DNA of 64,000 bases from assembly GCF_019977655.1 (NCBI RefSeq), contig NZ_AP024849.1, positions 5,055,001-5,119,000 of the forward strand, in the 5' to 3' direction. The position numbers and the translations under genes were made by a program. The stretch comes from Clostridium gelidum. Its GTDB lineage: Bacteria; Bacillota; Clostridia; Clostridiales; Clostridiaceae. The notes below the pieces were generated by a model that did no database searches, was not told the origin of the DNA, and was given only the letters and a program-made list of their open reading frames with translations. Within the stretch, counting starts at the first letter, position 1, and the number at the start of each line of letters is the position of its first letter. Below are positions 35,532-44,182 of this stretch, piece by piece.

Positions 35532-36719
35532 TTATCGTATTCTTTTTATTCTTTCAACACTGCTTACTATATTAGTTATCCTTATTCCAAAGTTTTCATC
35601 AACAACAACAACTTCTCCAAGTGCTATTTGTTTTCCATTAACTAATATTTCAACTGGTTCTTCTGCAAGTTTGTCTAATTCTATTAATGAACCAGTTCCT
35701 AAATTTAAGATATCCTGTATACTCTTTTTTGTTCTACCTAGTACTACAGATATATCTAAAGGAACATCCAATATTAAATCTATATTTTTTATTGGAGGAA
35801 TATTTCTTTGAGGCACTAATGGTTCAAATGCTGCTTGATGAACTTCAACTGGTTGTTGCATTCTTTGCATAGGTTGCTCGTATTGTGGTTGTGATTGATA
35901 TTGTGGCTCTGGTTGATATTGTGGTTGTTCTACGATAACTGGATCTGGTCTTTGATTTATTTCTTTATTTGCAATTGGTTGACTTTGTGCAGATTTTGCA
36001 GCTTCTTCTACTTTATCTTCTCCAGTCATTATTGCAACAATGTGCTTAGCTGTTTTTATTGGGAATATTTGCATTATATTACTATCTACAATATCTCCAA
36101 TTGTTAACTTAAATGATACTCTAACGATTGGTTCATCTTCTGGTATCGCATCTGAAAGTGGTATTGATCCATCTTCTACCACTTTTGATATTGGCGGTGA
36201 TATATCAACTTTTCTTCCAAACATAGTAGCCATTGATGTAGCTGCAGAACCTATCATTTGGTTCATTGCTTCTGATACTGCGCTGATTTCTATTTCAGAT
36301 AACTCATGACCATCTTCTACAGTTCCATCTCCGCCCATCATGAGATTTGATATAACTAAACCATCTGAAATTTTTATAATTAATATATTTCTTCCTATTA
36401 TCCCTGCAGTATACTCAATATCTAAAACAATGTTAGGAGTTTCAAAACCTTCTTTTATCTCCCTTAAAGTTGTTACAGTTACTACTGGTGTAGTTATGTT
36501 AACCTGTAGATTTATAAGTTGATATAATGCTGTCGACGCTGAACCCATAGAAATATTACCAATTTCTCCAAGTAAATCTTTATCAACATCAGTTATGATA
36601 TCTACTTCCGAATTACCTGGATCAGATGATGTATTTTCACCTTCACCAGAAGGTGTGTCTTCTCCTGCTAATAATGCATTTATTTCTTCTTGTGATAAAA
36701 AATTATTGCTCATACTCAT
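35532..36719 (-). CDS. fliY: Motor switch phosphatase FliY
   Basis: The 395 residues combine three parts. Residues 1-20 (NNFLSQEEINALLAGED) are the CheY-P-binding peptide also found in FliM. Residues 40-240 are a CheC-type phosphatase with both active helices (GEIGNISMGSAS near 53 and SEAMNQMIGSAATSMA near 148). Residues 310-395 are the FliN/SpoA domain (LDVPLDISVVLGRTKKSIQD, EILVNGKQIALGEVVVVDE). A Gln/Pro-rich linker (QYQPEPQYQSQPQY) joins the last two. It dephosphorylates CheY-P at the switch. The start overlaps the end of fliM by 17 bases. Confidence 0.96.
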   Translation of the reverse strand: MSMSNNFLSQEEINALLAGEDTPSGEGENTSSDPGNSEVDIITDVDKDLLGEIGNISMGSASTALYQLINLQVNITTPVVTVTTLREIKEGFETPNIVLDIEYTAGIIGRNILIIKISDGLVISNLMMGGDGTVEDGHELSEIEISAVSEAMNQMIGSAATSMATMFGRKVDISPPISKVVEDGSIPLSDAIPEDEPIVRVSFKLTIGDIVDSNIMQIFPIKTAKHIVAIMTGEDKVEEAAKSAQSQPIANKEINQRPDPVIVEQPQYQPEPQYQSQPQYEQPMQRMQQPVEVHQAAFEPLVPQRNIPPIKNIDLILDVPLDISVVLGRTKKSIQDILNLGTGSLIELDKLAEEPVEILVNGKQIALGEVVVVDENFGIRITNIVSSVERIKRIR

Positions 36720-37701
36720 CCACTTCCTTATCTGTTATATCCAAAATAATAACCCCCATATTTTTTCCTGTTGTACCAGGTTTAGCATAGTAACACTCTT
36801 CATTACCTACATATACCTTTATTGGGGATGAACTCTTAGCATCAAGTTTAATCACATCACCTACTGTTAATCTTAAGAAATCATCTACTGTTATACTAGT
36901 ATGTCCAAGTTCTGCTATTACTTCGACATCAACTTTATTAATACCTTTTTCTATTTTTTCCCTTGACTCAGCCATAAGACTTTCGTCATCATTTCTAAAT
37001 GCATATTGTACTACTAATTTATCCAATATTTTTTCTATGCTTAAATAAGGAATACACATATTTATAAAAGTACTACGTTTATTCATTTCTACTGAAAATG
37101 TTATTAATGCTACCGGATCGTTAGGCGCCATCGTCTGATTTACTCCAGGATTTGTTTCAACAGCTTCAATTTCAGGCTCAACCTCTACAATAGATGCCCA
37201 TGCCAATTTCAAATTACCTATCATTCCATTTGTTATTTGTTTCATTATATTGATATCTATATCTGTAAATTCTTTTGTTTGAACTTTCCTATCCCCTTTT
37301 CCTCCAAGTAATATATCTATTACCTGAAGTGAAAACTGAGGATTCGTTTCAAATATTATATTTCCGGTAAGTGGTGGCATTTTAAATATTGTCATAATAG
37401 TAGGGTTTTGTACAGAATGTATAAACTCCTCATATGCTATCTGTTCTACAGTTTCTATTTTCACTTTAACATTTTGTCTTGTTTGACCCGTTAAATAATT
37501 GGAAAGAATTCTTGCATAATTATCATGAATCAATTCAAGTGTCCTTATATGCTCTTTTGAGAATTTTTGAGGACTTCTAAAATCATAAAGTTTAACCTTA
37601 TGCTGTTCTTCGTCTTTACCAATTTCGTTAGATTCCAATTCGCCTGTAGATAAGGCAGATAGTAGCGAATCTATTTCATTTTGCGATAATACATCTGCCA
37701 T
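36703..37701 (-). CDS. fliM: Motor switch protein FliM
   Basis: The 332 residues have the N-terminal CheY-P-binding motif (DVLSQNEIDSLLSAL), the middle CheC-like domain (EHIRTLELIHDNYARILSNY, MIGNLKLAWASIVEVEPEIE) and the C-terminal SpoA domain (LGHTSITVDDFLRLTVGDVI). FliM forms the rotor ring that reverses direction on binding CheY-P. Overlap with fliY implies coupled translation. Confidence 0.97.
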   Translation of the reverse strand: MADVLSQNEIDSLLSALSTGELESNEIGKDEEQHKVKLYDFRSPQKFSKEHIRTLELIHDNYARILSNYLTGQTRQNVKVKIETVEQIAYEEFIHSVQNPTIMTIFKMPPLTGNIIFETNPQFSLQVIDILLGGKGDRKVQTKEFTDIDINIMKQITNGMIGNLKLAWASIVEVEPEIEAVETNPGVNQTMAPNDPVALITFSVEMNKRSTFINMCIPYLSIEKILDKLVVQYAFRNDDESLMAESREKIEKGINKVDVEVIAELGHTSITVDDFLRLTVGDVIKLDAKSSSPIKVYVGNEECYYAKPGTTGKNMGVIILDITDKEVDEYEQ

Positions 37702-37734
37702 GTTCTTCCCTCATTTCAATAATTCAGTTGATAA

Positions 37735-38136
37735 TTACTTCAATAATTTGTCAATATCTATTATTGTAAGAAGCTTTTCATCATAGTTTAATATACCTTT
37801 TATGTAAGGTTGCTCTTTAGCAGCTTCCTCATCTAATCTTTGTATACTTTTCTCATCTATATCTAAAACTTCTTCAACTTCATCTACAGTTATTCCTATT
37901 TCTTCATCTTTTACTGTCAAAATTATTATGTTGTTTTGTTCTGTGCCAGGAGTTACATTTAATAATAAATTTATGTCAACAAGAGATTTAATACTTCCGC
38001 GTAAATTTATTAATCCTTTTATATAACTTGGAGCCTTAGGAACTTTTGTAATTCCCATAGTATCATTAATACTTTGAACTCTTTCTGTTTCTACTGCAAA
38101 ATGTTCTTCTCCTAATTTGAATACTACTATTTGCAT
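37735..38136 (-). CDS. cheW: Coupling protein CheW (copy 1)
   Basis: This 133-residue CheW bridges receptors and CheA. Family blocks: VVFKLGEEHFAVETERVQSI, KVPKAPSYIKGLINLRGSI, LVDINLLLNVT and GITVDEVEEVLDIDEKSI. A second CheW is encoded at 43719-44168 in the same operon; they are clearly diverged (the second is longer, with a Glu-rich tail). Gaps of 33 bases to fliM and 118 bases to cheY. Confidence 0.95.
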   Translation of the reverse strand: MQIVVFKLGEEHFAVETERVQSINDTMGITKVPKAPSYIKGLINLRGSIKSLVDINLLLNVTPGTEQNNIIILTVKDEEIGITVDEVEEVLDIDEKSIQRLDEEAAKEQPYIKGILNYDEKLLTIIDIDKLLK

Positions 38137-38149
38137 TTTTTACCCTCCT

Positions 38150-38240
38150 TAACAATTGTCAATTTTCATTTCTCAATTTTCATTTCTCAATTATTCAGAA
38201 ATTCCAAAGGAATTTCAACCTAAATTGTTCATTGTTAACT
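38150..38240. repeat. Intergenic palindromic/tandem repeat between cheY and cheW
   Basis: Contains TCAATTTTCATTTC twice in tandem and a perfect 8-bp hairpin GAAATTCC-AAA-GGAATTTC (about 38200-38218). It ends in TTCATTGTTAACTGTTAATT. The same GAAATT...AATTTC core appears in the repeats at 49487 and 57370. It sits within the operon, so it is transcribed. Confidence 0.6.
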
Positions 38241-38254
38241 GTTAATTGACTTAA

Positions 38255-38614
38255 TTATCCTACAACTTTCTTTATAGCTTCTAAAACTCTATCAGCTTGG
38301 AATGGTTTTACTATAAAATCTTTTGCACCTGCTCTTATTGCATCCATAACCATAGATTGTTGGCCCATTGCAGAACACATTATTACTTTAGCATTTGGAT
38401 CAAATGCTTTTATTTGTTTAACTGCTTCAATACCATCCATATCAGGCATTGTTATATCCATTGTAACAACATCTGGTTTTTCTTTCTTATAAAGGTCTAC
38501 TGCGACTATTCCGTTATTTGCCTCTCCTACTATTTCAAAATCATTTTTTTCTAAAATATCCTTTATCATCATTCTCATAAATGCTGCATCGTCTACAATT
38601 AAAACTCTAGCCAT
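38255..38614 (-). CDS. cheY: Chemotaxis response regulator CheY
   Basis: A 119-residue single-domain receiver: VLIVDDAAFMRMMIKDIL with the acidic pair Asp8/Asp9, phosphoacceptor Asp53 in TMDITMPDMDG, Ser81 and Lys103 in FIVKPF. When phosphorylated by CheA it binds FliM and FliY to change rotation. The lack of an output domain and the operon context make the call secure. Confidence 0.97.
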   Translation of the reverse strand: MARVLIVDDAAFMRMMIKDILEKNDFEIVGEANNGIVAVDLYKKEKPDVVTMDITMPDMDGIEAVKQIKAFDPNAKVIMCSAMGQQSMVMDAIRAGAKDFIVKPFQADRVLEAIKKVVG

Positions 38615-38632
38615 ATAATTTTCCCTCCAAAT

Positions 38633-39232
38633 TTAATTTATTCCTATAGATTTCAATATTTTTTCTAATGAGCCAGGCATTGGGATATAATAAAAGTGCC
38701 CGCCTATATTTTCTTCTGTCTCATCTAAAAATACAGTTTCAATATCTAATATATATTCATCGTATTGATTAGATTCAATAAATGTTGTTGTGAGTATTGC
38801 ACCTAACATATCATATGATGTAGCTGGTACAGATGGTGCTATAGCAAGATTAGTTAATTGTGCTATAGCGTTCATATAAGATGCTGATATTATATTTGCT
38901 ATCTCACATAATACTGAACTCCCCATTTCACTTTCAGGCGATTGTCTACTTCCAACTAATTTTTCTATTACATTTTCAGCCGTTGACTTTTCGAATACTA
39001 ATAGAATATTTCCTGCAATATCCCCAAGTACCCTAACTACAGTACCAGCAACTTCAACTTCTCCATTTTCTTGAACTATATCATCTAATTTTATTATATT
39101 CACTGCTGGTACTGTCATATCTACTTTTCTGCCTATCATCATAGAAAGAGCAGTTGCTGCATTTCCTGCACCTATGTTAGAGACTTCTTTAAGTGCATCT
39201 AATTGCAAAGCGCTTAAATTAGAATACTCCAC
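38633..39232 (-). CDS. cheC: CheY-P phosphatase CheC
   Basis: The 199 residues carry both CheC active helices, EVSNIGAGNAATALS (about 16) and SVLCEIANIISASYMNAIA (about 105), with the Glu/Asn pairs that hydrolyse CheY-P. CheC activity is stimulated by CheD, encoded 4 kb upstream in the same operon. With FliY it gives the organism two CheY-P phosphatases. Confidence 0.96.
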   Translation of the reverse strand: MEYSNLSALQLDALKEVSNIGAGNAATALSMMIGRKVDMTVPAVNIIKLDDIVQENGEVEVAGTVVRVLGDIAGNILLVFEKSTAENVIEKLVGSRQSPESEMGSSVLCEIANIISASYMNAIAQLTNLAIAPSVPATSYDMLGAILTTTFIESNQYDEYILDIETVFLDETEENIGGHFYYIPMPGSLEKILKSIGIN

Positions 39233-39268
39233 TTATATACCCCTCCTTAAAATTTCACTTTATTTCAG

Positions 39269-41329
39269 TTATAGTAATGCTCCTACATCTAATATTAATG
39301 TTACTAAACCATTTCCTAGTATAGTTGCACCAATATATTGATCTAAACTCTTTAGCGTCTTTCCAAGTGGTTTTATTACAATTTCTTGTTGTCCAAGCAA
39401 TGAATCTACTAATAATCCTATAGTTTTATCGCCAACATTTACTATTATAACAAACTTCTTATCAGTTGCGCTAGCCTCAATATCTAAAGTTTCATTTAAT
39501 CTTACTAATTGGATTACATTTTCTCTATAAACAATAACTTCTTTTCCATTACTTCTCTTTATATTTTCCTCCTTATAATCTATTACTCTGTCTATAAATC
39601 CTAATGATATTGCAAGTGTTTCTTCACCTATTTTTACAAGTAGAGCTTGTATGATTTGTAGTGTTAGTGGAAGTTTAATAACAAAAGTTGATCCCTTGCC
39701 TTCTTCACTATATAAATCTACTGTACCTCCGAGTGCTGCAATTTTTGTCTTAACAACATCCATTCCAACCCCTCTACCTGAGATATCTGTTACTACCTCA
39801 TTAGTGCTAAATCCTTGTGCAAAAATCAAATTTTTAATATCATTATCAGACATTCCTTCTGTATTTATTCCTTTTTGCTCAGCTTTTGTTCTTACTCTTT
39901 CAAGATTTATTCCTGCACCATCATCAATTACTTTAATTAATGCTTTTGTTCCTTCTTGATATGCAACTAACCTAACTGTTCCAACTGGTGATTTACCTTG
40001 TGCAATTCTCTTTTCTGCTGATTCCACACCATGGTCTGCTGCATTTCTTAATAAATGGATTAATGGTTCTCCAATTTCATCAATTACTGTTCTATCGAGT
40101 TCTGTATCAGCGCCTTCTATAACAAAGTTAATTTCCTTGTTTAATTCTACTGATATATCTCTTATCATTCTTGGGAATCTATTAAATACTGTATCTAATG
40201 GTAACATTCTAATCTTCATAACTAAATCTTGAAGATCAGATGTTGTTCTTCCCACTTGTTCTAAAGTTTCATTTAATTCTTGTGATTTATGTGAAATAAC
40301 TATTTGTTCTAATCTTGTTCGATAAATTACAAGTTCTGAAACCATATTCATTAAATTATCTATTCTCTCTAAATCAACTCTTACAGATTGATGTGTTTTT
40401 TTAGATTCTTTCTTTTGAGTTGATTTCTTTGCTAACACTTGTTCCGCTTCAACCTCTTCAGGTGCTGGATTTTCACTTGAAGCTTTTTTCTCCACTTTTT
40501 GTTCTTCTTTGTTTTCGATTTCTTTTGGAGCTACTACTTCAATACTTTCAAATTCAATCAATGAAGCTTCAACTTTTGATACTTCTGAAATTCCATTAAC
40601 AACAGCTATTATTTCATCAATAGTATTTTTAGTTACTAAAATAAACTTCAATTCAAAATCAAACTCTTCGTTTTCAATATCTTGAGTTGATGGTTCCGAT
40701 TTTAAAATTTCACCTTGTTCTTCAAGATCTTTAACAATTAAAAATGCTCTCGCAGATTTCAACAAGGTATTTTCACTTAATGTTACTTTTATTTCAATCG
40801 AATTATATCCTTTTTCTTTTGCTTGCTTAATTACAGATGTATCATATTGGTTTAAATCTAGTTCCAAATCACTATTAATCATTGATTTTTCAACATTTCC
40901 ATCTGTATTTTTTTTATTTTGAATTTGCTCTGATGTCTTATTTCTATTATCATTATTTTTTATATTAGCAAGAGCTTGAATTATACTATCTATTTCTATT
41001 TTTTCACTTGATCCTTCTTGAACATTATCAACCATTTTTTCTAATGTATCAAGACAATCAAATAATACCGTTACTACATCTTGTGTTACTTTTAATTCTC
41101 CCTCTCTAAACTCAGCTAAAACATCCTCCATTTTATGAGTTAGTTCCGCAAGTTCTGTAAACCCCATAGTTGCTGCCATTCCCTTAATTGTATGGGCAAC
41201 TCTAAATATTGCATTCACCTTATCCAAATCCTCTGGATTTTGTTCTAAATCCAATAGTGACTCATTTAATGTTTGTAAATTTTCTAATGACTCCTCTAAA
41301 AACATTGACATATATTGAGATGTATCCAT
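39269..41329 (-). CDS. cheA: Chemotaxis histidine kinase CheA
   Basis: CheA autophosphorylates in response to receptors and passes phosphate to CheY and CheB. The P1 domain carries the phosphoacceptor His46 in FRVAHTIKGMAATMGF, then a P2-like region with a Glu/Lys-rich linker, the P3 dimerisation helix (VRVDLERIDNLMNMVSELVI), the P4 kinase (HLLRNAADHGVE, GRGVGMDVVKTKIAALGG) and the P5 CheW-like domain (LLVKIGEETLAISLGF). The start is placed at ATG 41329: AGGAGG (41337-41342) is seven bases upstream. A longer frame would add 19 residues and overlap cheR. The product is 686 residues. Confidence 0.97.
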   Translation of the reverse strand: MDTSQYMSMFLEESLENLQTLNESLLDLEQNPEDLDKVNAIFRVAHTIKGMAATMGFTELAELTHKMEDVLAEFREGELKVTQDVVTVLFDCLDTLEKMVDNVQEGSSEKIEIDSIIQALANIKNNDNRNKTSEQIQNKKNTDGNVEKSMINSDLELDLNQYDTSVIKQAKEKGYNSIEIKVTLSENTLLKSARAFLIVKDLEEQGEILKSEPSTQDIENEEFDFELKFILVTKNTIDEIIAVVNGISEVSKVEASLIEFESIEVVAPKEIENKEEQKVEKKASSENPAPEEVEAEQVLAKKSTQKKESKKTHQSVRVDLERIDNLMNMVSELVIYRTRLEQIVISHKSQELNETLEQVGRTTSDLQDLVMKIRMLPLDTVFNRFPRMIRDISVELNKEINFVIEGADTELDRTVIDEIGEPLIHLLRNAADHGVESAEKRIAQGKSPVGTVRLVAYQEGTKALIKVIDDGAGINLERVRTKAEQKGINTEGMSDNDIKNLIFAQGFSTNEVVTDISGRGVGMDVVKTKIAALGGTVDLYSEEGKGSTFVIKLPLTLQIIQALLVKIGEETLAISLGFIDRVIDYKEENIKRSNGKEVIVYRENVIQLVRLNETLDIEASATDKKFVIIVNVGDKTIGLLVDSLLGQQEIVIKPLGKTLKSLDQYIGATILGNGLVTLILDVGALL

Positions 41330-41342
41330 CTTTATTCCTCCT

Positions 41343-42110
41343 TTATATTTTTTTATAGATAAAGGTTGATGCTTTTTCAAATCCATAGTCTCTATAATTA
41401 TAAATGCTTTCTGTAGCTCCTACAAATAAAAGTCCACCTTTTTTTAATGAATTACTAAACTTTTTATAAATTTCTTGTTTTATATCATTGTTAAAATAAA
41501 TAACAACATTTCTACATATGATTAAATCAAACCCGGTTTCATAACCATCTAAAATCAAATCATGTTTCTTAAAAGTTACCATATTTTTAATTTTAGAGTC
41601 TATATAATATTTATCGTCTTTTATTTTGAAATATTTACTTAAATCAGCACTATTTATACCCTTCATTTCATTTTGAGTGTATTCTCCAGCTTTAGCTTTT
41701 TCAAGTATAGTATTATCTATATCAGTTGCCATTATATTATGTCTTCCATTTGGTGCTAACCTATTTAATATCATCCCTACGGTATATGGTTCACAACCTA
41801 TTGAACAAGCAGCACTCCAAATTTTTAAATTAGAAGTATTAGGTAATAATTCTTTTGAAATTTGCTTTTCTAAATCAACAAACAATTCTGGATTTCTAAA
41901 AAACTCTGTAACATTTATTGTTATGAAATCTAAGAATTTTTGTTTTTGTTCTGAATTATTTTTTATAACTTTTGAATATTCATCTAATGTTTGTATTCCA
42001 ACTCTTGTCATCAAACTATTTATTCTTCTATTAAGCTGTTCTGGTTTATACGCTGATAAATTTATTCCGAGTTCTTTATGAACCCATTTATGAAATTCGT
42101 TAAAATCCAT
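41343..42110 (-). CDS. cheR: Chemoreceptor methyltransferase CheR
   Basis: The 255-residue SAM-dependent enzyme methylates receptor glutamates. N-terminal helical domain (YKPEQLNRRINSLM), then TVNVTEFFRNPELF-like ITINVTEFFRNPELFVDL, the SAM pocket IWSAACSIGCEPYTVG, IMATDIDNTILEKA and ICRNVVIYFN. It is followed 13 bases later by cheA. No methyl-accepting receptor is encoded in the window. Confidence 0.96.
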   Translation of the reverse strand: MDFNEFHKWVHKELGINLSAYKPEQLNRRINSLMTRVGIQTLDEYSKVIKNNSEQKQKFLDFITINVTEFFRNPELFVDLEKQISKELLPNTSNLKIWSAACSIGCEPYTVGMILNRLAPNGRHNIMATDIDNTILEKAKAGEYTQNEMKGINSADLSKYFKIKDDKYYIDSKIKNMVTFKKHDLILDGYETGFDLIICRNVVIYFNNDIKQEIYKKFSNSLKKGGLLFVGATESIYNYRDYGFEKASTFIYKKI

Positions 42111-42120
42111 ATTCCCTCCT

Positions 42121-43203
42121 CTATACCCCTTTAATTATTTTTATTATCCTACTAGCTATTTCATTAAGTGGAACTACTAAATCTACTTTTCCAGTTTCAA
42201 ATGCTGCTTTGGGCATACCATAAATTGTACATGTGGATTTATCTTCCGATATAGTTATCCCACCGTTATCCTTTATATTGCCAGTTCCATCAGCACCATC
42301 TCTGCCCATTCCAGTTAAAATTGCAGATATTAAATTTCCTCCATACACCTTTATAGCAGAGTTAAATAATTTATCTACTGCTGGTCTAACACCCCATATA
42401 GCTGGTTCTTCATTTAGGCTTAGTGCATTATTAGCACCAACAGTCATATGTTGACCACCCTTAGCAATATATATTGTATCTTTATATATTTTCATTCCTT
42501 CACTTGCTTCAAGCACTTTCATTTTGCAAGCTTTATCTAGTCTTTCTGCAAATACTTTTGTAAAACCTTCTGGCATATGTTGAACTACAAAAACCGGAAC
42601 TCCTAAATCTGATGGAAGTTTCGTTAATACTTCTTGAAGCGCCTTAGGTCCTCCGGTAGATGCTCCAATAACAACTGCATCTATCCTTTTGTTCTTAGCT
42701 ATAGTACCCAATGGTTGTATATTTTTTTCTTTTATTGTAGCTACATCATTATTGGTATAGCTTGTCTTATCTGTGTTCATAATATTTTTCCTAGAATTCA
42801 CATTACTTGTTATACTTTTTATTTGCTCTATTAGATTTTTTTCAACTTTCATTATATCTAAAGAAATACTTCCTGATGGCTTAGTTATAAAACTAATAGC
42901 TCCATTATCTAAACATTCTAAAGTTAATTCAGATCCTTCTGTTGTTAAACTACTAACCATTAATACCGGATAATTTTTCCCTAGTCTTTTTAATTCCTTA
43001 AGGGTTGCAAGTCCATCTAAATCTCTCATATGTACGTCCAGTGTGATAATATCTGGATTGTAATTATCTACCTTTTCAACAAGTTCTCTTCCATCTCTAA
43101 ATTTAGCTACAACTTCAAAATTGCTTTCTGACTCTATCATATCTGATATTGCTTTTCTCATGAAAGCTGAATCATCAACAACTATAACTTTTGTTTTATC
43201 CAC
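42121..43203 (-). CDS. cheB: Receptor methylesterase/deamidase CheB
   Basis: In 360 residues, a receiver domain with phosphoacceptor Asp56 (ITLDVHMRDLDG) is joined to a CheB methylesterase domain with the catalytic Ser in VIGASTGGPKAL, His in FVVQHMPEGF and Asp in GMGRDGADG. It is controlled by CheA phosphorylation and reverses CheR. The gap to cheR is 10 bases. Confidence 0.96.
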   Translation of the reverse strand: MDKTKVIVVDDSAFMRKAISDMIESESNFEVVAKFRDGRELVEKVDNYNPDIITLDVHMRDLDGLATLKELKRLGKNYPVLMVSSLTTEGSELTLECLDNGAISFITKPSGSISLDIMKVEKNLIEQIKSITSNVNSRKNIMNTDKTSYTNNDVATIKEKNIQPLGTIAKNKRIDAVVIGASTGGPKALQEVLTKLPSDLGVPVFVVQHMPEGFTKVFAERLDKACKMKVLEASEGMKIYKDTIYIAKGGQHMTVGANNALSLNEEPAIWGVRPAVDKLFNSAIKVYGGNLISAILTGMGRDGADGTGNIKDNGGITISEDKSTCTIYGMPKAAFETGKVDLVVPLNEIASRIIKIIKGV

Positions 43204-43220
43204 CTACTTCACACCTTTCT

Positions 43221-43709
43221 TTATAATTCAATAATTCCCAAGCCTACTACTTTAAGTATTACTTTTCCATCATTAGCTTGGAGAATCATAGTTCTTCCTT
43301 TATTTCCGCCAATTTCTTCAGCAAGTATTGGAATTGATACCTCTTTCAATGATTTTTTAACTGCTTCACCATTCCTCTTTCCAATATCGCTTATTATACT
43401 TTTATCAGAAAAATTAAACATTGAAGCTCCTCCAGCAATCTTTGCTATGAGGTTTCTCTTTTTACATCCTTGGCCCTCCATTTTTTCAATTAACATTGGA
43501 ATAGCTAAATCCGCAAATTTCATGGGGTTTGTACTACTTTTAAATTGAGTACTATCCGGAAGCATTATGTGAGCTAATCCCGCCACTTTAAGAGTCTTAT
43601 CATATAAAGCTATGCCTATACACGATCCTAATCCTATTGTCATTATTGCACCTGGATCTAACACTAAATTTAAATCAGCTATTCCAACTTTTATTTCTGT
43701 ACTTACCAT
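43221..43709 (-). CDS. cheD: Receptor deamidase CheD
   Basis: At 162 residues, the CheD fold shows the catalytic Cys in GLGSCIGIALYD and His in AGLAHIMLPDS, with AKIAGGASMFNF. CheD deamidates receptor glutamines and activates CheC; both genes are in this operon. Confidence 0.95.
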   Translation of the reverse strand: MVSTEIKVGIADLNLVLDPGAIMTIGLGSCIGIALYDKTLKVAGLAHIMLPDSTQFKSSTNPMKFADLAIPMLIEKMEGQGCKKRNLIAKIAGGASMFNFSDKSIISDIGKRNGEAVKKSLKEVSIPILAEEIGGNKGRTMILQANDGKVILKVVGLGIIEL

Positions 43710-43718
43710 TTTTACCCC

Positions 43719-44168
43719 CTAGAAAATATTGTCTTCATCCTCTGAAGACAATATTTCTTCTAAATCTAATAAAATAACTATATTATCTTCTAATTTTATT
43801 AATCCTGCAATATATTTTTTATCTATTGTAGTTGTTATTTGTGGTGCTTCTTCCACTAAGTCACTATTAACATCCTTTACTTCATAAACATTTTCTACGA
43901 TAATTCCAAATTTATTTTCTTTTCTTTTTACAACTATTATTTTTCTATTTTCGCTTTCTTTATCTTGTCCAAAATTAAATTTTCTTGATAAACTTATTAT
44001 TGGAAGTATGCTTTGTTCATAGTTTATTACTCCTTTTACAAAGGTAGGTGCATCTGGAAGAACTGTTGGTTCTTGATATCCCAAAATTCTTTCAACTTCC
44101 TTTATATTTGTTGCATAATGTTCTCCATTTAATCCAAATATCAATATTTTAATTTCACTATTCGCCAT
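43719..44168 (-). CDS. cheW: Coupling protein CheW (copy 2)
   Basis: This is the second CheW of the operon, 149 residues: LIFGLNGEHYATNIKEVERI, PDAPTFVKGVINYEQSILPI, KFGIIVENVYEVKDV and AGLIKLEDNIVILLDLEEIL. Its C-terminus is acidic (SSEDEDNIF). The presence of two diverged CheW proteins suggests different receptor classes or a CheV-like adaptation role, although no receiver domain is attached. Confidence 0.94.
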   Translation of the reverse strand: MANSEIKILIFGLNGEHYATNIKEVERILGYQEPTVLPDAPTFVKGVINYEQSILPIISLSRKFNFGQDKESENRKIIVVKRKENKFGIIVENVYEVKDVNSDLVEEAPQITTTIDKKYIAGLIKLEDNIVILLDLEEILSSEDEDNIF

Positions 44169-44182
44169 TTTTCATAAACCTC

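Noticed and set aside
39651..39959. 102-codon plus-strand frame opposite cheA
   Set aside because: Antisense shadow of the conserved kinase domain.
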